DNA from: Ruminococcus sp. XPD3002
GTDB lineage: Bacteria > Bacillota > Clostridia > Oscillospirales > Ruminococcaceae
Direction of reading: 5' to 3'
DNA length: 64,000 nt
Assembly: GCA_900119535.1 (NCBI GenBank)
Contig: FPJT01000005.1
Span: 1 to 64,000 of the forward strand
The notes below the pieces were generated by a model that worked only from the letters and a program-made list of their open reading frames with translations, was not told where the DNA came from and made no database searches. Positions 8,212 to 17,784 of the stretch are shown here, in pieces. A program made the translations under genes and the position numbers. The stretch's first letter is position 1. Each line of letters starts with the position of its first letter.

Positions 8212-8408
8212 TGATATTCTGTACACAGTACGAACCCGGCGGATGGTATGAACGTATCAATTCCAATCCTGAAGGTGACAGTCCTGTATCCGAAGCAATC
8301 ATGGATAGAATCATCAACAATGCATATATCATAGCAATTGATGGAAAAATGTCCATGAGAGAACGATACGGAGTTCAGAATTCAGAGGAGGCGTTTGCTT
8401 ATGAATGA
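8211..8408 (+). pseudogene. istB: IstB (IS21 helper ATPase), C-terminal fragment
   Basis: About 65 residues (FCTQYEPGGWYERI, SEAIMDRIINNAYIIAIDGK, MSMRERYG) match the C-terminus of IstB, the AAA ATPase that helps the IS21 transposase IstA. The Walker motifs are missing, and the fragment is fused directly to the broken IS256 transposase gene, so one element was inserted into or recombined with the other. It ends at TGA 8406-8408, overlapping the next small gene (ATGA-type overlap), as in a complete IS21 operon. Confidence 0.8.
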
Positions 8409-8595
8409 TTACTGTGCTTTTAGTAAAAGTCATAAATGCCTCAAATGGACAGATTACGAATTGACCAGATACGAGCTTGAAAAAGCGGATAAACTTTGCC
8501 ACTGCAATCAAATTGAAATACAAAAACTTAATGACTACATTGAGTTGCTTCAGTCATTGCTTGACAAGAACGAAATTGAATATCCTGATATCTGA
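8401..8595 (+). CDS. Small protein after istB
   Basis: A 64-residue protein starting at ATG 8401 with GAGGAGG at about 8384-8390, overlapping the istB stop. It has a Cys/Lys-rich N-terminal half (MNDYCAFSKSHKCLKW) and a helical, coiled-coil-like second half (EIQKLNDYIELLQSLLDKNE). Its position directly behind istB suggests an accessory reading frame of the IS21 element; I do not know a function. With the istB body missing, it may be untranscribed. Confidence 0.5.
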   Translation: MNDYCAFSKSHKCLKWTDYELTRYELEKADKLCHCNQIEIQKLNDYIELLQSLLDKNEIEYPDI

Positions 8596-8599
8596 ATCA

Positions 8600-8867
8600 T
8601 TTAATTGAACAATGATATGCTGTTTCCGGAAGGATATCAAAACCGACTCACTTTTTTATTAGCGCTGTGGCTCAGTTTTTATTGACAAAGGCAGATATTG
8701 CTTCACTGCAGTCGTTCCGGAAACAGTACATTTGTTCATGTTGCAAGTATATTATTTAACTTATGAGCAGCACCGTGGGCAGAAGCGGCGAGTGTGGGCA
8801 AAAGTTCCGTGCAGAGTGGGCAGTCTGAGCGGTATATACAATAGGGAAAAAATAACACAATTGATGT
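8600..8867. other. Gene-poor IS remnant with inverted repeat
   Basis: No gene is supported here. TGTTTCCGGAA (8621-8631) and TTCCGGAAACA (8715-8725) are perfect 11-bp inverted repeats, perhaps the right-end region of the IS21 element or a transcript hairpin. The rest reads as decayed sequence. Confidence 0.4.
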
Positions 8868-9070
8868 ACAAATCCAAATTTCGAAATATAATCAAAAAAT
8901 ATAACTGCTCGCAAGATAACTTGTGTTACAATAGAGTCGTTGTAAATTCTAAAATCTTTACATAGTTCTTCAAAAGTCATGTTTTGTGAATCGATTGTTA
9001 TCCATAGGCAATCCTCATATTCTGTAGAGTATAGCTTTGTTACGGAATAGTTATTCAGGTTAACAAGATC
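8868..9070 (-). pseudogene. Fragment of a small unknown gene (FFDYI family)
   Basis: A minus-strand open stretch encodes LYSTEYEDCLWITIDSQNMT, then FEELCKDFRIYNDSIVTQVI and LRAVIFFDYISKFGFVHQ. A second fragment with the same LxAVIFFDYIxKxGxVHQ end lies at 19533-19613, so this is a genuine family and not chance coding. Its start is replaced by the recombinase remnant at about 9068, and its end diverges after VHQ. Function unknown; it is a relic. Confidence 0.5.
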
Positions 9071-9592
9071 AAATATCAGGTTGACCGCATCTATTCCGAG
9101 AAGCTGTCAGGAGTGAATACCGACCGCCCTCAGCTCAGAGCAATGCTTGACTATGTGCGTGAGGGAGATACTCTCTATGTGGAGAGTATCAGCCGATTAG
9201 GGCGCTCCACAAAGGACTTGCTGAACATTATCGACACCCTCATCGACAAGAGCGTTACTCTCATCAGCCACAAGGATAAAATCGACACCGACACGCCTGC
9301 GGGCAAATTCATGTTGACCGTGTTCGCAGCCCTCTCTCAGTTGGAGCGTGAGCAGTTCAAACAGCGACAGCGTGAGGGCATCGAGATTGCTAAGGCTAAG
9401 GGCAAGTACACGGGACAGAAACCTATCCCCACCGACTGGACGAGATTCGGGTAGCTCTATGGGGAATGGAGAGCGAAGCACATCACAGGCAGGGACTTTA
9501 TGCGGAGAATGGATATGTCGGCAAACACCTTTTATCGCCGTGTGCGTGAGTATGAAATCCGTCACAGTATCACCGAGCAAACCTCAGCATGA
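9068..9592 (+). pseudogene. Serine recombinase (resolvase/invertase), decayed
   Basis: The frame from about 9068 reads KYQVDRIYSEKLSGV, NTDRPQLRAML, DTLYVESISRLGRSTKDLL, AALSQLEREQFKQRQREGI, the middle and end of a small resolvase catalytic domain. An in-frame TAG at 9452-9454 interrupts it, yet the same frame continues with a Hin-type DNA-binding helix-turn-helix (LYGEWRAKHITGRDFMRR, TFYRRVREYE) to TGA 9590-9592. The N-terminal 45 or so residues, with the catalytic Ser, are absent. Two independent defects mean it is inactive. A GTG at 9113 could start a shortened product, but this is unlikely to matter. Confidence 0.85.
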
Positions 9593-9845
9593 CCGTCTGG
9601 CGAACGGAAAAGCCCCACAGCACCGTCCGAGCCTGCGGAGCGGAAAACTTAACCGCTGAAAAGAAAAAGCCCTCAGAAACGCTTACAGAGCGTTTCCGAG
9701 AGCTTGCGGTTATTTGTTCCAATAGGGTTTGTGCCTGTTGTGGTATGCTCAACAATGCCTAATCAGACTTGTGTGGAACGAAAAACAGGTGCGCCATTAG
9801 GCTAAACTATTAGCGATATTGTAGGGAATCAGAACATTAATTCTG

Positions 9846-10349
9846 TCAATCTTGTTTGCAAACAAAATACCAGTTATCAGCCATTTTTTCTATATAAATT
9901 TTTCCATTTTTTTCATTTGGAGTATTTACAAAGTTTGGCTTTACATCGTCTTTAGAATAGATAAATGAGGCTCTTCCGTTTGCAATCGCAAATATTACAT
10001 TGTCACTTGTAACTCGTAAGTATTCTAAGCTGTGTTTGTCCAGCCTAAATGTGTCATTTACAACTTTTGCAGCTTGCTTTTGAACTGAATTTAAATGAAT
10101 AGTTTTTTCACTATTATAGCAAAGCAATGATTGATTATCCTTTGAGATGCTATAAGTACATATTGAAGATGAATCTTTCACAGTATCAAAATCAGACAGG
10201 CACACTTGAACAAGTGTATTGTAAGCACTTTGATTGTCAAGCAATATTTGCTTATCATATGATACTTTAGAAAATCTTGAAAAATTAACTAACATCCATA
10301 TACCTGCAATGAAAATGACACTTAGTGCGCTAATGACTATTTTTTTCAT
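9846..10349 (-). CDS. Small membrane-anchored hypothetical protein
   Basis: A 167-residue protein with one N-terminal hydrophobic helix (residues 3-22, KKIVISALSVIFIAGIWMLV), then about 140 residues probably outside the membrane. No family is recognised. Its ATG overlaps the stop of the upstream VWA gene (TAATG at 10347-10351), so the two are co-translated and likely function together, for instance as an anchor or partner of the secreted VWA protein. A processed signal peptide is less likely than an uncleaved anchor because no clear cleavage site is seen. Confidence 0.7.
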   Translation of the reverse strand: MKKIVISALSVIFIAGIWMLVNFSRFSKVSYDKQILLDNQSAYNTLVQVCLSDFDTVKDSSSICTYSISKDNQSLLCYNSEKTIHLNSVQKQAAKVVNDTFRLDKHSLEYLRVTSDNVIFAIANGRASFIYSKDDVKPNFVNTPNEKNGKIYIEKMADNWYFVCKQD

Positions 10350-13300
10350 TATATATCGCCTTCAACAACTCTGTCAAATTCCATAAATGTTACAAAAGGC
10401 TTATAATCTCCATCAAACGTATCCCAATGCTGGAGAATATACCACGCACGAAAACAATCGATTAGTCCAAAATGGAAGCCGCTAATATATTCATCTGTTA
10501 TATCTGTGCTGTCAAGCCCATAAACATCATACATAACATAGTGTAGGTTTGCAGTATAATGGTTGCCATTCAAAGAATATGATGTGACTTCAATGCGGTT
10601 TCCGTAGAGTCCGTCAACAGTAATACCTAAGCCATTAAACTTATCTTGATATGAAGGTTGGAACAAATCCTTGTTTCCAGCATCGATTTCCTGGCTCATT
10701 TTTTTTACCATTACTGAATATTCATCTCTCATTCCATCTGTATTATAATACATTAGACGTCCGAGATTGCCATTATTCTCTTTAAGGACTTCCTTAAAAA
10801 CAGCCTCAACTGCATTCGCATATTTTTTTGTATTGTCATGATTTTCAACTCGATTTGTTAAAGTTGAATTACGGTAATCACTGCCGCTTCCATCAGCGAA
10901 ATGACTAATCATGTCTTGTCCAACACCGATCATTGCTGTATCACTTGCAGATGCCAAAGGTGGAAACTCCCTCATATGCAACATATACAGTTTAGAATCT
11001 GGGAACATAACGTCGCCCCACCAAATATAATCCATATCGCATAACTGATCGTGTGTTTTATCTGCATATTGGAAGTCTTCGGCTCGACGTGAATCGTTAC
11101 CATTATAAGTCTTCTGCTTTTGTAAGCCAGCTTCATCATCACGGGTCTCATAAATTACAAATGAGTGAACCTTTGGATTTCTTGGCTCTTTATCCAGAGT
11201 ATCATCTAATCCGTCAAAATCAGTATCGGGTAATGTAGGATTTGATATAAATTTCCAAACCTCAATTTCTGTTTTTCCGATATATCGATCCATTGGCACA
11301 CCATGTAAAGCAAGGGCTGCCATAACAAGAGGTTTTACATCAACTGTAGTTTTTCCTATCAATTCATCAGAATCTTTTAAACCATCTTCGTCAGAGTCAA
11401 GAACTCCTATATCATCGATTGAACCTTTAAGCTGAACGATGCTGTAGTCATCAAGGATAATCCAGTCTCCACCCTCATGTGTCTCAGTACCGATAATACC
11501 TGCAAGCTGAAGAAGAATGTTGCTGAAGTCACTATAAATATCGCCATACAGACCGTGCGTCTGATCAAGAAGATTTGCGTAATCAGCTCTATAATCTGTA
11601 ATTACAGAAACAACAATGCCATCAGCAGCGAATTTCTGTGCCATTTCATCCATGTTTTCGATTCCAGATGTATTATCGTCCTTAGAAGGCACATCAGTGA
11701 CAAGAACGACAAACTTAGTTGCACCGTTTCGCCAGTTAGATTTACGAGCCAATTCCAAAGCATCAATGGGGGTTTCTGGAATATCGCCACCTCCGTCAAC
11801 AGTCAACTTGCTCACTTCGGACTTAAATGTATTAACATTAGTAAACCATCTTGAAGAAAGATTTGTATGTGCGATCGTAGAATCCACACCATCTTCTTCA
11901 ATATCACGGTATTCAATCAGCGAATAGTTCATATCAACATGATATTCATTGCTAATTTTATCAGCAAACGTGTTGATGTTGTCCTGAACGTTGTAAATAG
12001 CATCTGACATGGAACCAGTAGTGTCAACAACAAATACAATATCTGCCTTTCCGATTGAAACTTCAGCAGGAGATGCCATTGCTCTTGGAGCAAACATAAG
12101 CGGTGCCAAGTATGATTCAGTGGATACGCCCTCAGAAATATCCGAAATATTATTAATAACATCTATGCCAATACTCTTAAGGAACTCATCTATATCCATG
12201 ACAAAATAGTAGCCGCTTGAATTGATTTCTCCTTCAAGTTTGTTCTGTGCATCCGATAAATGTGAATCCACCAGATGAAGTTCATGGGCTTCGTTGTCGT
12301 AATACGCAATAACAAGCTGTTCAGGATTGCCAGTATAATTCTCCTTGAAAGAAAATTCAAGATTTAAAGCAGAACTGCATGACGAATCTATCTCAATCAC
12401 ATCACTAAGGATAGAGTGATTGTCATTAAAAGACATGGATTCGTCTTTTCTCATAAAGACCTGATTGTCGAGTAATCCTGCTACATTACCGGAAAGCTGC
12501 GGTACAAGCCAATTATCGCTTTCAATTAATGCAGTGTCTTTAGTGGCATCACTTGCAGTCTGGGGTATTTTTTTCTCTGAATCATTTACAGAACCATCCG
12601 ATGAGATCTTTAGCGGATCAAGACCAAGCTTTACTTCTTCATAATCTGTCAGTCCATCGCCATCTGTATCCTGATTAGTAGGATCAGTAGAATACTTATG
12701 TACTTCATCACCGTCGGTTAATCCGTCATCATCTGAATCCTTATCAAAAGCGTAAGAATTTGAAGCCTGCTCATCACCGTTTTTCAGACCGTCCTCGTCG
12801 CTGTCTTCCTCAAAATCAGAAACACCATTTCCATCAGTGTCTGCAATTCTTGGATTGGTAACAGCATTTACATATTCAAAATAATCATTCAGCTTATCAT
12901 CATCGGTGTCATCTTTATTTGGATTCAGTCCTAATTGTTTCTCCATGATATCCGGAATACCGTCAGAGTCTGTATCAATTTCATATTCGTCCACAGCATC
13001 TTTAAAACTGAAAGAATACGATACGATTGCAGAAATATCATACGAAACGTTGTCAGCCGTAATGGTAGTCTGAGACTTAATAGAGTCATCAACGACTTTG
13101 GGAATATCTACTGCGTTTGCTTTGATCTCTGATGCAGGTAGATAATTAGCAAGTATTAAAGCACACAGCAAAATACTGAACAGTCGATTAGCACCTTTTT
13201 TCTTTTTTGTTGTAAAGAACGCAACAGAAAATGCAACGAGAAGAACAATAACTGTACCATATACTCCTTCGTCACCAGTTTTTACATTTCCATCAGATTT

Positions 13301-13783
13301 TACCTGCGTTGTAGAAATAGCAGTTGTAGCAGCCGCTGTTGTAGCCGATGAAATAGTAGTAGTTCCAGTAGCGCTGTTCGTTGTAGTCGCATTGGTAGTT
13401 GTTGTTGACTGAATCGATGTACCTTCTTCGCCGTCAGCCTGAACCGCAACTACAGCATGAGCCGTTATGTGTTCACCTGCATTCAACATAGTCTTGTTGT
13501 CAGGAACCTCCAACGACTTGAGGATCAAGTGGTTAGGTAGATCCATATTCACAGAAAGATCATTAATTGCGTATGAATGTGGATTCTCGATGTCAAGATT
13601 CAAATAGATCTGCTCATTAATGTCATACTCATCTTTGTCTGCAGAAAGAGCAACAGACAGATGATCTAACGCCATATCTGTTGAATCGGTTTCTGCATAT
13701 GCTTGCAGACTACCCATAGTCATAAAACTAAGGCAGGAACAAAGTGCAACTGCAGCTAACCTCTTTTTCGGCAACTGTTTCAT
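10349..13783 (-). CDS. Secreted VWA / type-3-repeat surface protein with internal anchor
   Basis: 1144 residues. ATG 13783 has GGGAGG 7 bases upstream (13791-13796); earlier starts overlap that site. A signal peptide (KRLAAVALCSCLSFMTMGSL, AYA) is followed by an Ig-like part (40-130) and a Thr/Ala-rich linker (140-170). Then comes VKTGDEG, a hydrophobic stretch and KKKK (about 175-205), which look like a wall-sorting end, followed by a second hydrophobic segment ending in a signal-like site. Residues about 265-400 hold DxDxDG calcium-binding type-3 repeats. A VWA domain with MIDAS DTTGS lies near 590-790, then another DSDEDG repeat and an unknown C-terminal domain. It probably acts at the cell surface in adhesion; the internal sorting signal suggests two genes fused. 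Confidence 0.8.
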   Translation of the reverse strand: MKQLPKKRLAAVALCSCLSFMTMGSLQAYAETDSTDMALDHLSVALSADKDEYDINEQIYLNLDIENPHSYAINDLSVNMDLPNHLILKSLEVPDNKTMLNAGEHITAHAVVAVQADGEEGTSIQSTTTTNATTTNSATGTTTISSATTAAATTAISTTQVKSDGNVKTGDEGVYGTVIVLLVAFSVAFFTTKKKKGANRLFSILLCALILANYLPASEIKANAVDIPKVVDDSIKSQTTITADNVSYDISAIVSYSFSFKDAVDEYEIDTDSDGIPDIMEKQLGLNPNKDDTDDDKLNDYFEYVNAVTNPRIADTDGNGVSDFEEDSDEDGLKNGDEQASNSYAFDKDSDDDGLTDGDEVHKYSTDPTNQDTDGDGLTDYEEVKLGLDPLKISSDGSVNDSEKKIPQTASDATKDTALIESDNWLVPQLSGNVAGLLDNQVFMRKDESMSFNDNHSILSDVIEIDSSCSSALNLEFSFKENYTGNPEQLVIAYYDNEAHELHLVDSHLSDAQNKLEGEINSSGYYFVMDIDEFLKSIGIDVINNISDISEGVSTESYLAPLMFAPRAMASPAEVSIGKADIVFVVDTTGSMSDAIYNVQDNINTFADKISNEYHVDMNYSLIEYRDIEEDGVDSTIAHTNLSSRWFTNVNTFKSEVSKLTVDGGGDIPETPIDALELARKSNWRNGATKFVVLVTDVPSKDDNTSGIENMDEMAQKFAADGIVVSVITDYRADYANLLDQTHGLYGDIYSDFSNILLQLAGIIGTETHEGGDWIILDDYSIVQLKGSIDDIGVLDSDEDGLKDSDELIGKTTVDVKPLVMAALALHGVPMDRYIGKTEIEVWKFISNPTLPDTDFDGLDDTLDKEPRNPKVHSFVIYETRDDEAGLQKQKTYNGNDSRRAEDFQYADKTHDQLCDMDYIWWGDVMFPDSKLYMLHMREFPPLASASDTAMIGVGQDMISHFADGSGSDYRNSTLTNRVENHDNTKKYANAVEAVFKEVLKENNGNLGRLMYYNTDGMRDEYSVMVKKMSQEIDAGNKDLFQPSYQDKFNGLGITVDGLYGNRIEVTSYSLNGNHYTANLHYVMYDVYGLDSTDITDEYISGFHFGLIDCFRAWYILQHWDTFDGDYKPFVTFMEFDRVVEGDI

Positions 13784-14016
13784 ATCCATACCTCCCAAAT
13801 AATGAATTGACACAGTACGGGGACATTACTATGTACTTTAATTATACTCATTCTCAAATAAAATGTCAATATGAATCAGCCTGTTTTATGTAATATTTTT
13901 TCTATTACAGATGCTTTTCTACCGATTTTATGCTGCTTTGGAATAGTGTCCTAATCTGTCACTTACAAAGGTCAGAAATTGCGTCTTTGCGTTCTTTAAG
14001 CTCAAGACGCTCCTCA

Positions 14017-14288
14017 TAGAATTATATTTCATATTATAATCATTTGAGTGTTAATTTGCGTAATGCATATGGTTTGGCAAACTTAATGTATGCATTACTA
14101 ACGTATATTGTATCATCATCAATAGGCTCTTTTTTCATAGCAGGATATACTATAACCTTCTTTGAATAATGACTCTTTGAGATAGAAATGCCCTGATATG
14201 TAATAATGTCTTTTTGATTTGAGGACTCAAGTATGCCTGAAAGCTGACTCATATATTCAACTTTCAAAGAATCAACAAATAATACCAT
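14017..14288 (-). pseudogene. Copied 3' end of the DUF1998 helicase gene
   Basis: About 75 codons (QLSGILESSNQK, GISISKSHYSKKVIVYPAMK, KFAKPYALRKLTLK) are nearly identical to the C-terminus of the helicase at 30077-35308, and the match continues past the stop for about 20 bases. The 5' side of the match ends near 14275 in unrelated sequence. The fragment cannot encode a functional helicase. It lies in the same orientation as the parent 16 kb away, so it is a partial duplication left by rearrangement. Confidence 0.85.
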
Positions 14289-14364
14289 CTTTCCTATATA
14301 GAGTTTATAAAGAAAAATCAGAATGATATTTTAAAAGCATCCATTAAATATGCAGATTTTCATT

Positions 14365-17300
14365 TTATAGTAATAAGTTTTGCGATTCATTATCTTGCCT
14401 GGATAATAACTCATCGTTCCAATAACGAAGAATATTATCATCCAAAAGATATTGAATTGATCGCATAATACGTGAGCGTTTCTGTTTTTCCTTATATTTA
14501 TTCAAAATAGATTCAGATATTAAAGCAGGAATATATTCATGGCTTTCTTTATTTAACACTTCATATTTATTCAAAATAGTCAACGAATTATTTCTTATTG
14601 TATTTTCATAATTTAAATAAATTTTTGGTTCCCATATCTTAAGAAGTTCTTTAAGCTCAAATGGATCATAGTTCCATGATTCACGAGCATAATAAGCTTC
14701 TAATAAGCCTGTGGTCGGCTCAAGCCACATATGTGTATAGGCTCCTATATCAATAATACATCCATGAACTCGGCCATTGCCTCCAATGTTCATTATCTCC
14801 CTGGAAATTCTATCCAATTCTTCACGATACGGCATTAACGCTTTTCGGAGTATTTCAGCCATCTTATCCATATTATCATAATAATATTGTATTATATTTG
14901 ATGAAAGTCTATTTATTTTTCCGCCTTCAAGAAGATAAAGTCTGTCTGCTCGCTTAATTATAAACATATACAATGTTTTTTTCTTTAATGCATATATTTC
15001 TTCTTTATCTTCATGCCCACGTATATCAATTCCTTTTCCTTTTAAAAACTCACAGTACTCCCTATACGATATATTATGAACGCCATCCGATAATGTTTTT
15101 AACGAATCATATTGTCCATGTACTTGAACACAATTAAGATGCCATTTCTGAGGTTTATATCCAACCTGATTATCTGATAATGCCGTTATTCCTTCATGTG
15201 TTCTGAGATTTTTATTGTTATGAGTATGCCCCGATATATATATCCAGTTCTTAATATAATTCTCATCTGACCAATCGCTAATTGGCGTATGAGTCAAAAC
15301 TATCACTGTCATATCACTCGCACATTTTTTGACTTTATGATACACATTACAAAATCGATTTGAAAACTGTTTCTCTTCATAAAGTGAACAAATAGTTCCA
15401 CGATATAATCCACTTTTAGCGTTATGAACAGGATTATTTCCGGAATATCCATTTCCACCAAGTATTATCAATGATGAATTTACAAGAATATCATGAAGTT
15501 CTTTCTCAGTAAAAGCGAGTATTTCTTCTTCGCTGAATATTCTGTTTACATCATTCTTATATTTTACATACAACATATTTTCAAGGATAGCATCTATTCG
15601 TCCATCAAAATAATTGCATCTTATCTCACTCGTATAATCATCAACTATTTCATCAACCTTCCTTGGCATATAACCTGTCAATTCAACATGTCCATCCCAA
15701 AGTTCATGATTACCTAAAACACCTATAACAGAACCTTTCCATTTAGCGAATAAAACTTTGTAAAATAACGACGTCAATTGAAAACTGTGTGCAACATCTC
15801 CGGCAACAAGTATAAAAGCATCTACCGATTTTTCAACATTATAACAGCTCTGCAGCATTTCATCAATTTTCAGCTTAATGAATTCCTCAATATCCTCTAA
15901 TATAGCTGAATTTTCACTGTAATATGGTTTTAATTGATGCTCAAGATGTATATCAGAAATATAAAAAATCTTTCTTAGATTTCCTGATACATTAGCTGAA
16001 AAATGTATTTTCGGCAATTCATATTCTTTCAATGAATAACTACCAAAAGATTCATTACCAATATCTATATTTACAATAGACAAATCATAATGATCGCTAT
16101 TTTTTCTGTATAACTTCTCATACTTACTAAATATCTCTTTATCGATATTTTTTCTGTTTGTCTTGTTTTCAGAAGCTTGTTTTTTTTGCCATGCCAATAT
16201 CTCATGAAAGCCAAAGTTAATAATTAATAAATCTAATATTGAAGTGTCATTCAAATAATCTCTTCTGATTTTACCAATAACACTTTCAAATGAAGGGGCT
16301 ACATATACATCTGATAAGTAATCTTTCCACATTTTTTTGGAAATATAATTACCCGGTATTTCTTCTATTAATTCGTGATCAATCTTGAACGCTTCCTTGT
16401 ATATATCATTATTCAGTATCTCTTTTGGTATCATATAAAATGCACCGCCTGCTTTAAGAAAAGCAACTATCAAATCATTACTTTTTCTATTATCAGGAAT
16501 AGAATTAAAGATATTTGTGTCAATTTCAATTGCACTTATTAATCCTTCATCCGACAATACTTCAACAGGAACTATTTTAATTTCCCGATTATATTTTTTT
16601 AAAAAGCTCAATATAATATCATCATTCAAAAGCGATTTAGGAATAATCATAAAAGGATCAAATAACAGTTCTCCATTTTCCCCCACTGAAACTTCAATGG
16701 CTTTATATGCAAAATCTGAGTTCATTAATTGCTCAGGCACAAATTGTACAGCCAGTTCGTTATTATTTACTGCTTTTTCGCATATTTCCTGATTTTTTAA
16801 TCTATTATCAGCATATTCCAACATTTTACCGTTTTGACTAACTGCTTTTATTACCATTGCATTAGTTTGATAATTCTTAGGAATAAATTGAAATAAATTC
16901 AAATCAGATTCGAAAACCTTAATGCAGATATCTTGATTAATATATTCATTAGGGATAAATGGAAATGCTGATATATTAGAATCTAAAGCTAAATTACATA
17001 ATTGCTGATCAATGAATTTATTATCAACAAATTTGATAGCGCAACCATTATGTCTTACTGCAGAAATGCATATTTCCTTTGTGATATTTTTATCAGGAAC
17101 AAATTCAAGAAGCATTCCATCTGTCTCTATGGCTTTCATACACATTTCACTCGTCTTGAATTCATCCGGTATATATCGAATAGTAGCCGTATTTACTCGA
17201 ATCGCCTTTTCGCAAATCCTTAAATTAATATACTTCTGAGGCACAAATTCAAAATTTTTATAATTATATTTAAATGCTTCTATACATTGTTCAACGGATA

Positions 17301-17547
17301 TGAATTCCAATGGAATAAATTGTATCGAGTCCGGATTCTGGTTAAAAGCCATATCACATAACTCTTTATCGATCAATCTATTTTTGACGTATTGTAAAGA
17401 TAACCCATCTTCTTTTACTGCTAATTCTACCATTCCCCTCAATTGTTTATACTCTGGGATTCTTTTGAACGTATCAGAAGATGGATTTTCATAAAAAGAA
17501 TTAATTACTAACTGTGTTTCTTCTTTAGTAAGTTTTTGATGTGCCAT
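14365..17547 (-). CDS. DUF4116-like repeat protein fused to calcineurin-type phosphoesterase
   Basis: A 1060-residue protein; ATG 17547 follows an AGGAGG site. Residues about 1-400 are tandem 24-25-residue repeats of the type C..AI..N...I.FIP..FI, like DUF4116 leucine-rich-like helical repeats. From about 510 a metallophosphatase core follows: SDIHLEH (about 529), AGDVAHS (582), GNHELWDGH (613), LTHTP (752) and SGHTHNN (773), supplying the metal-binding D, H, D, N, H, H set. About 250 further residues have no recognised domain. The fold hydrolyses phosphomono- or diesters (nucleic acids, nucleotides or proteins). The repeats probably recognise a partner. It stands alone between a copied helicase tail and a dead CRISPR locus, a defence-island setting, but no known system is recognised. 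Confidence 0.75.
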   Translation of the reverse strand: MAHQKLTKEETQLVINSFYENPSSDTFKRIPEYKQLRGMVELAVKEDGLSLQYVKNRLIDKELCDMAFNQNPDSIQFIPLEFISVEQCIEAFKYNYKNFEFVPQKYINLRICEKAIRVNTATIRYIPDEFKTSEMCMKAIETDGMLLEFVPDKNITKEICISAVRHNGCAIKFVDNKFIDQQLCNLALDSNISAFPFIPNEYINQDICIKVFESDLNLFQFIPKNYQTNAMVIKAVSQNGKMLEYADNRLKNQEICEKAVNNNELAVQFVPEQLMNSDFAYKAIEVSVGENGELLFDPFMIIPKSLLNDDIILSFLKKYNREIKIVPVEVLSDEGLISAIEIDTNIFNSIPDNRKSNDLIVAFLKAGGAFYMIPKEILNNDIYKEAFKIDHELIEEIPGNYISKKMWKDYLSDVYVAPSFESVIGKIRRDYLNDTSILDLLIINFGFHEILAWQKKQASENKTNRKNIDKEIFSKYEKLYRKNSDHYDLSIVNIDIGNESFGSYSLKEYELPKIHFSANVSGNLRKIFYISDIHLEHQLKPYYSENSAILEDIEEFIKLKIDEMLQSCYNVEKSVDAFILVAGDVAHSFQLTSLFYKVLFAKWKGSVIGVLGNHELWDGHVELTGYMPRKVDEIVDDYTSEIRCNYFDGRIDAILENMLYVKYKNDVNRIFSEEEILAFTEKELHDILVNSSLIILGGNGYSGNNPVHNAKSGLYRGTICSLYEEKQFSNRFCNVYHKVKKCASDMTVIVLTHTPISDWSDENYIKNWIYISGHTHNNKNLRTHEGITALSDNQVGYKPQKWHLNCVQVHGQYDSLKTLSDGVHNISYREYCEFLKGKGIDIRGHEDKEEIYALKKKTLYMFIIKRADRLYLLEGGKINRLSSNIIQYYYDNMDKMAEILRKALMPYREELDRISREIMNIGGNGRVHGCIIDIGAYTHMWLEPTTGLLEAYYARESWNYDPFELKELLKIWEPKIYLNYENTIRNNSLTILNKYEVLNKESHEYIPALISESILNKYKEKQKRSRIMRSIQYLLDDNILRYWNDELLSRQDNESQNLLL

Positions 17548-17595
17548 GTGTCCCTCCTATTCGTCAAAAAGCATTTTCCCTCTATCTCAAATAGT

Positions 17596-17654
17596 CAGGG
17601 AAGTCGGAAGTAAACTTGTTATATGCTCTGCCAGCTGATTTGTTGACTTCCCTG
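17596..17654. repeat. Inverted repeat upstream of the phosphoesterase gene
   Basis: CAGGGAAGTC (17596-17605) and GACTTCCCTG (17645-17654) are perfect 10-bp arms with 39 bases between. It could be an operator or the scar of a small element; no T-tract makes it a terminator. Confidence 0.45.
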
Positions 17655-17690
17655 CTAAAACAGAAAGATTACTGCACATTTAGCATTTAT

Positions 17691-17783
17691 GTTTTGCTAC
17701 CTTATAAAATTACACTACTCTCAAACATTGACCGCACATCCTTTCAATTAGTTCAGTTTTGCTACCTTATAAAATTACACTAC
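17691..17783 (-). CRISPR. Relic type II array: one full and one partial repeat
   Basis: A 36-bp unit (17691-17726) and a 28-bp partial copy (17756-17783) are identical over their shared length and separated by a 29-base spacer. In the sense of the adjacent cas genes the repeat starts GTTTGAGAGTAGTGTAATTT and ends GTAGCAAAAC, typical of type II-A arrays in related Clostridia. The partial repeat joins directly to cas1 sequence, so leader, cas2 and further genes have been deleted. Confidence 0.8.
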
Positions 17784-17784
17784 A

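Noticed and set aside
8732..8965. 77-residue plus-strand frame after the IS21 remnant
   Set aside because: No ribosome site and no recognisable sequence; the minus-strand frame there has a homologous relic elsewhere and is the real coding remnant.
9197..9659. Overlapping frames on both strands in the resolvase remnant
   Set aside because: They are GC-rich shadows; the recombinase motifs lie only in the +frame from 9068.
13205..13220. 12-base identity between spacer 3 (near 4518) and the VWA gene region
   Set aside because: Too short to be a protospacer match; expected by chance in 64 kb of AT-rich DNA.
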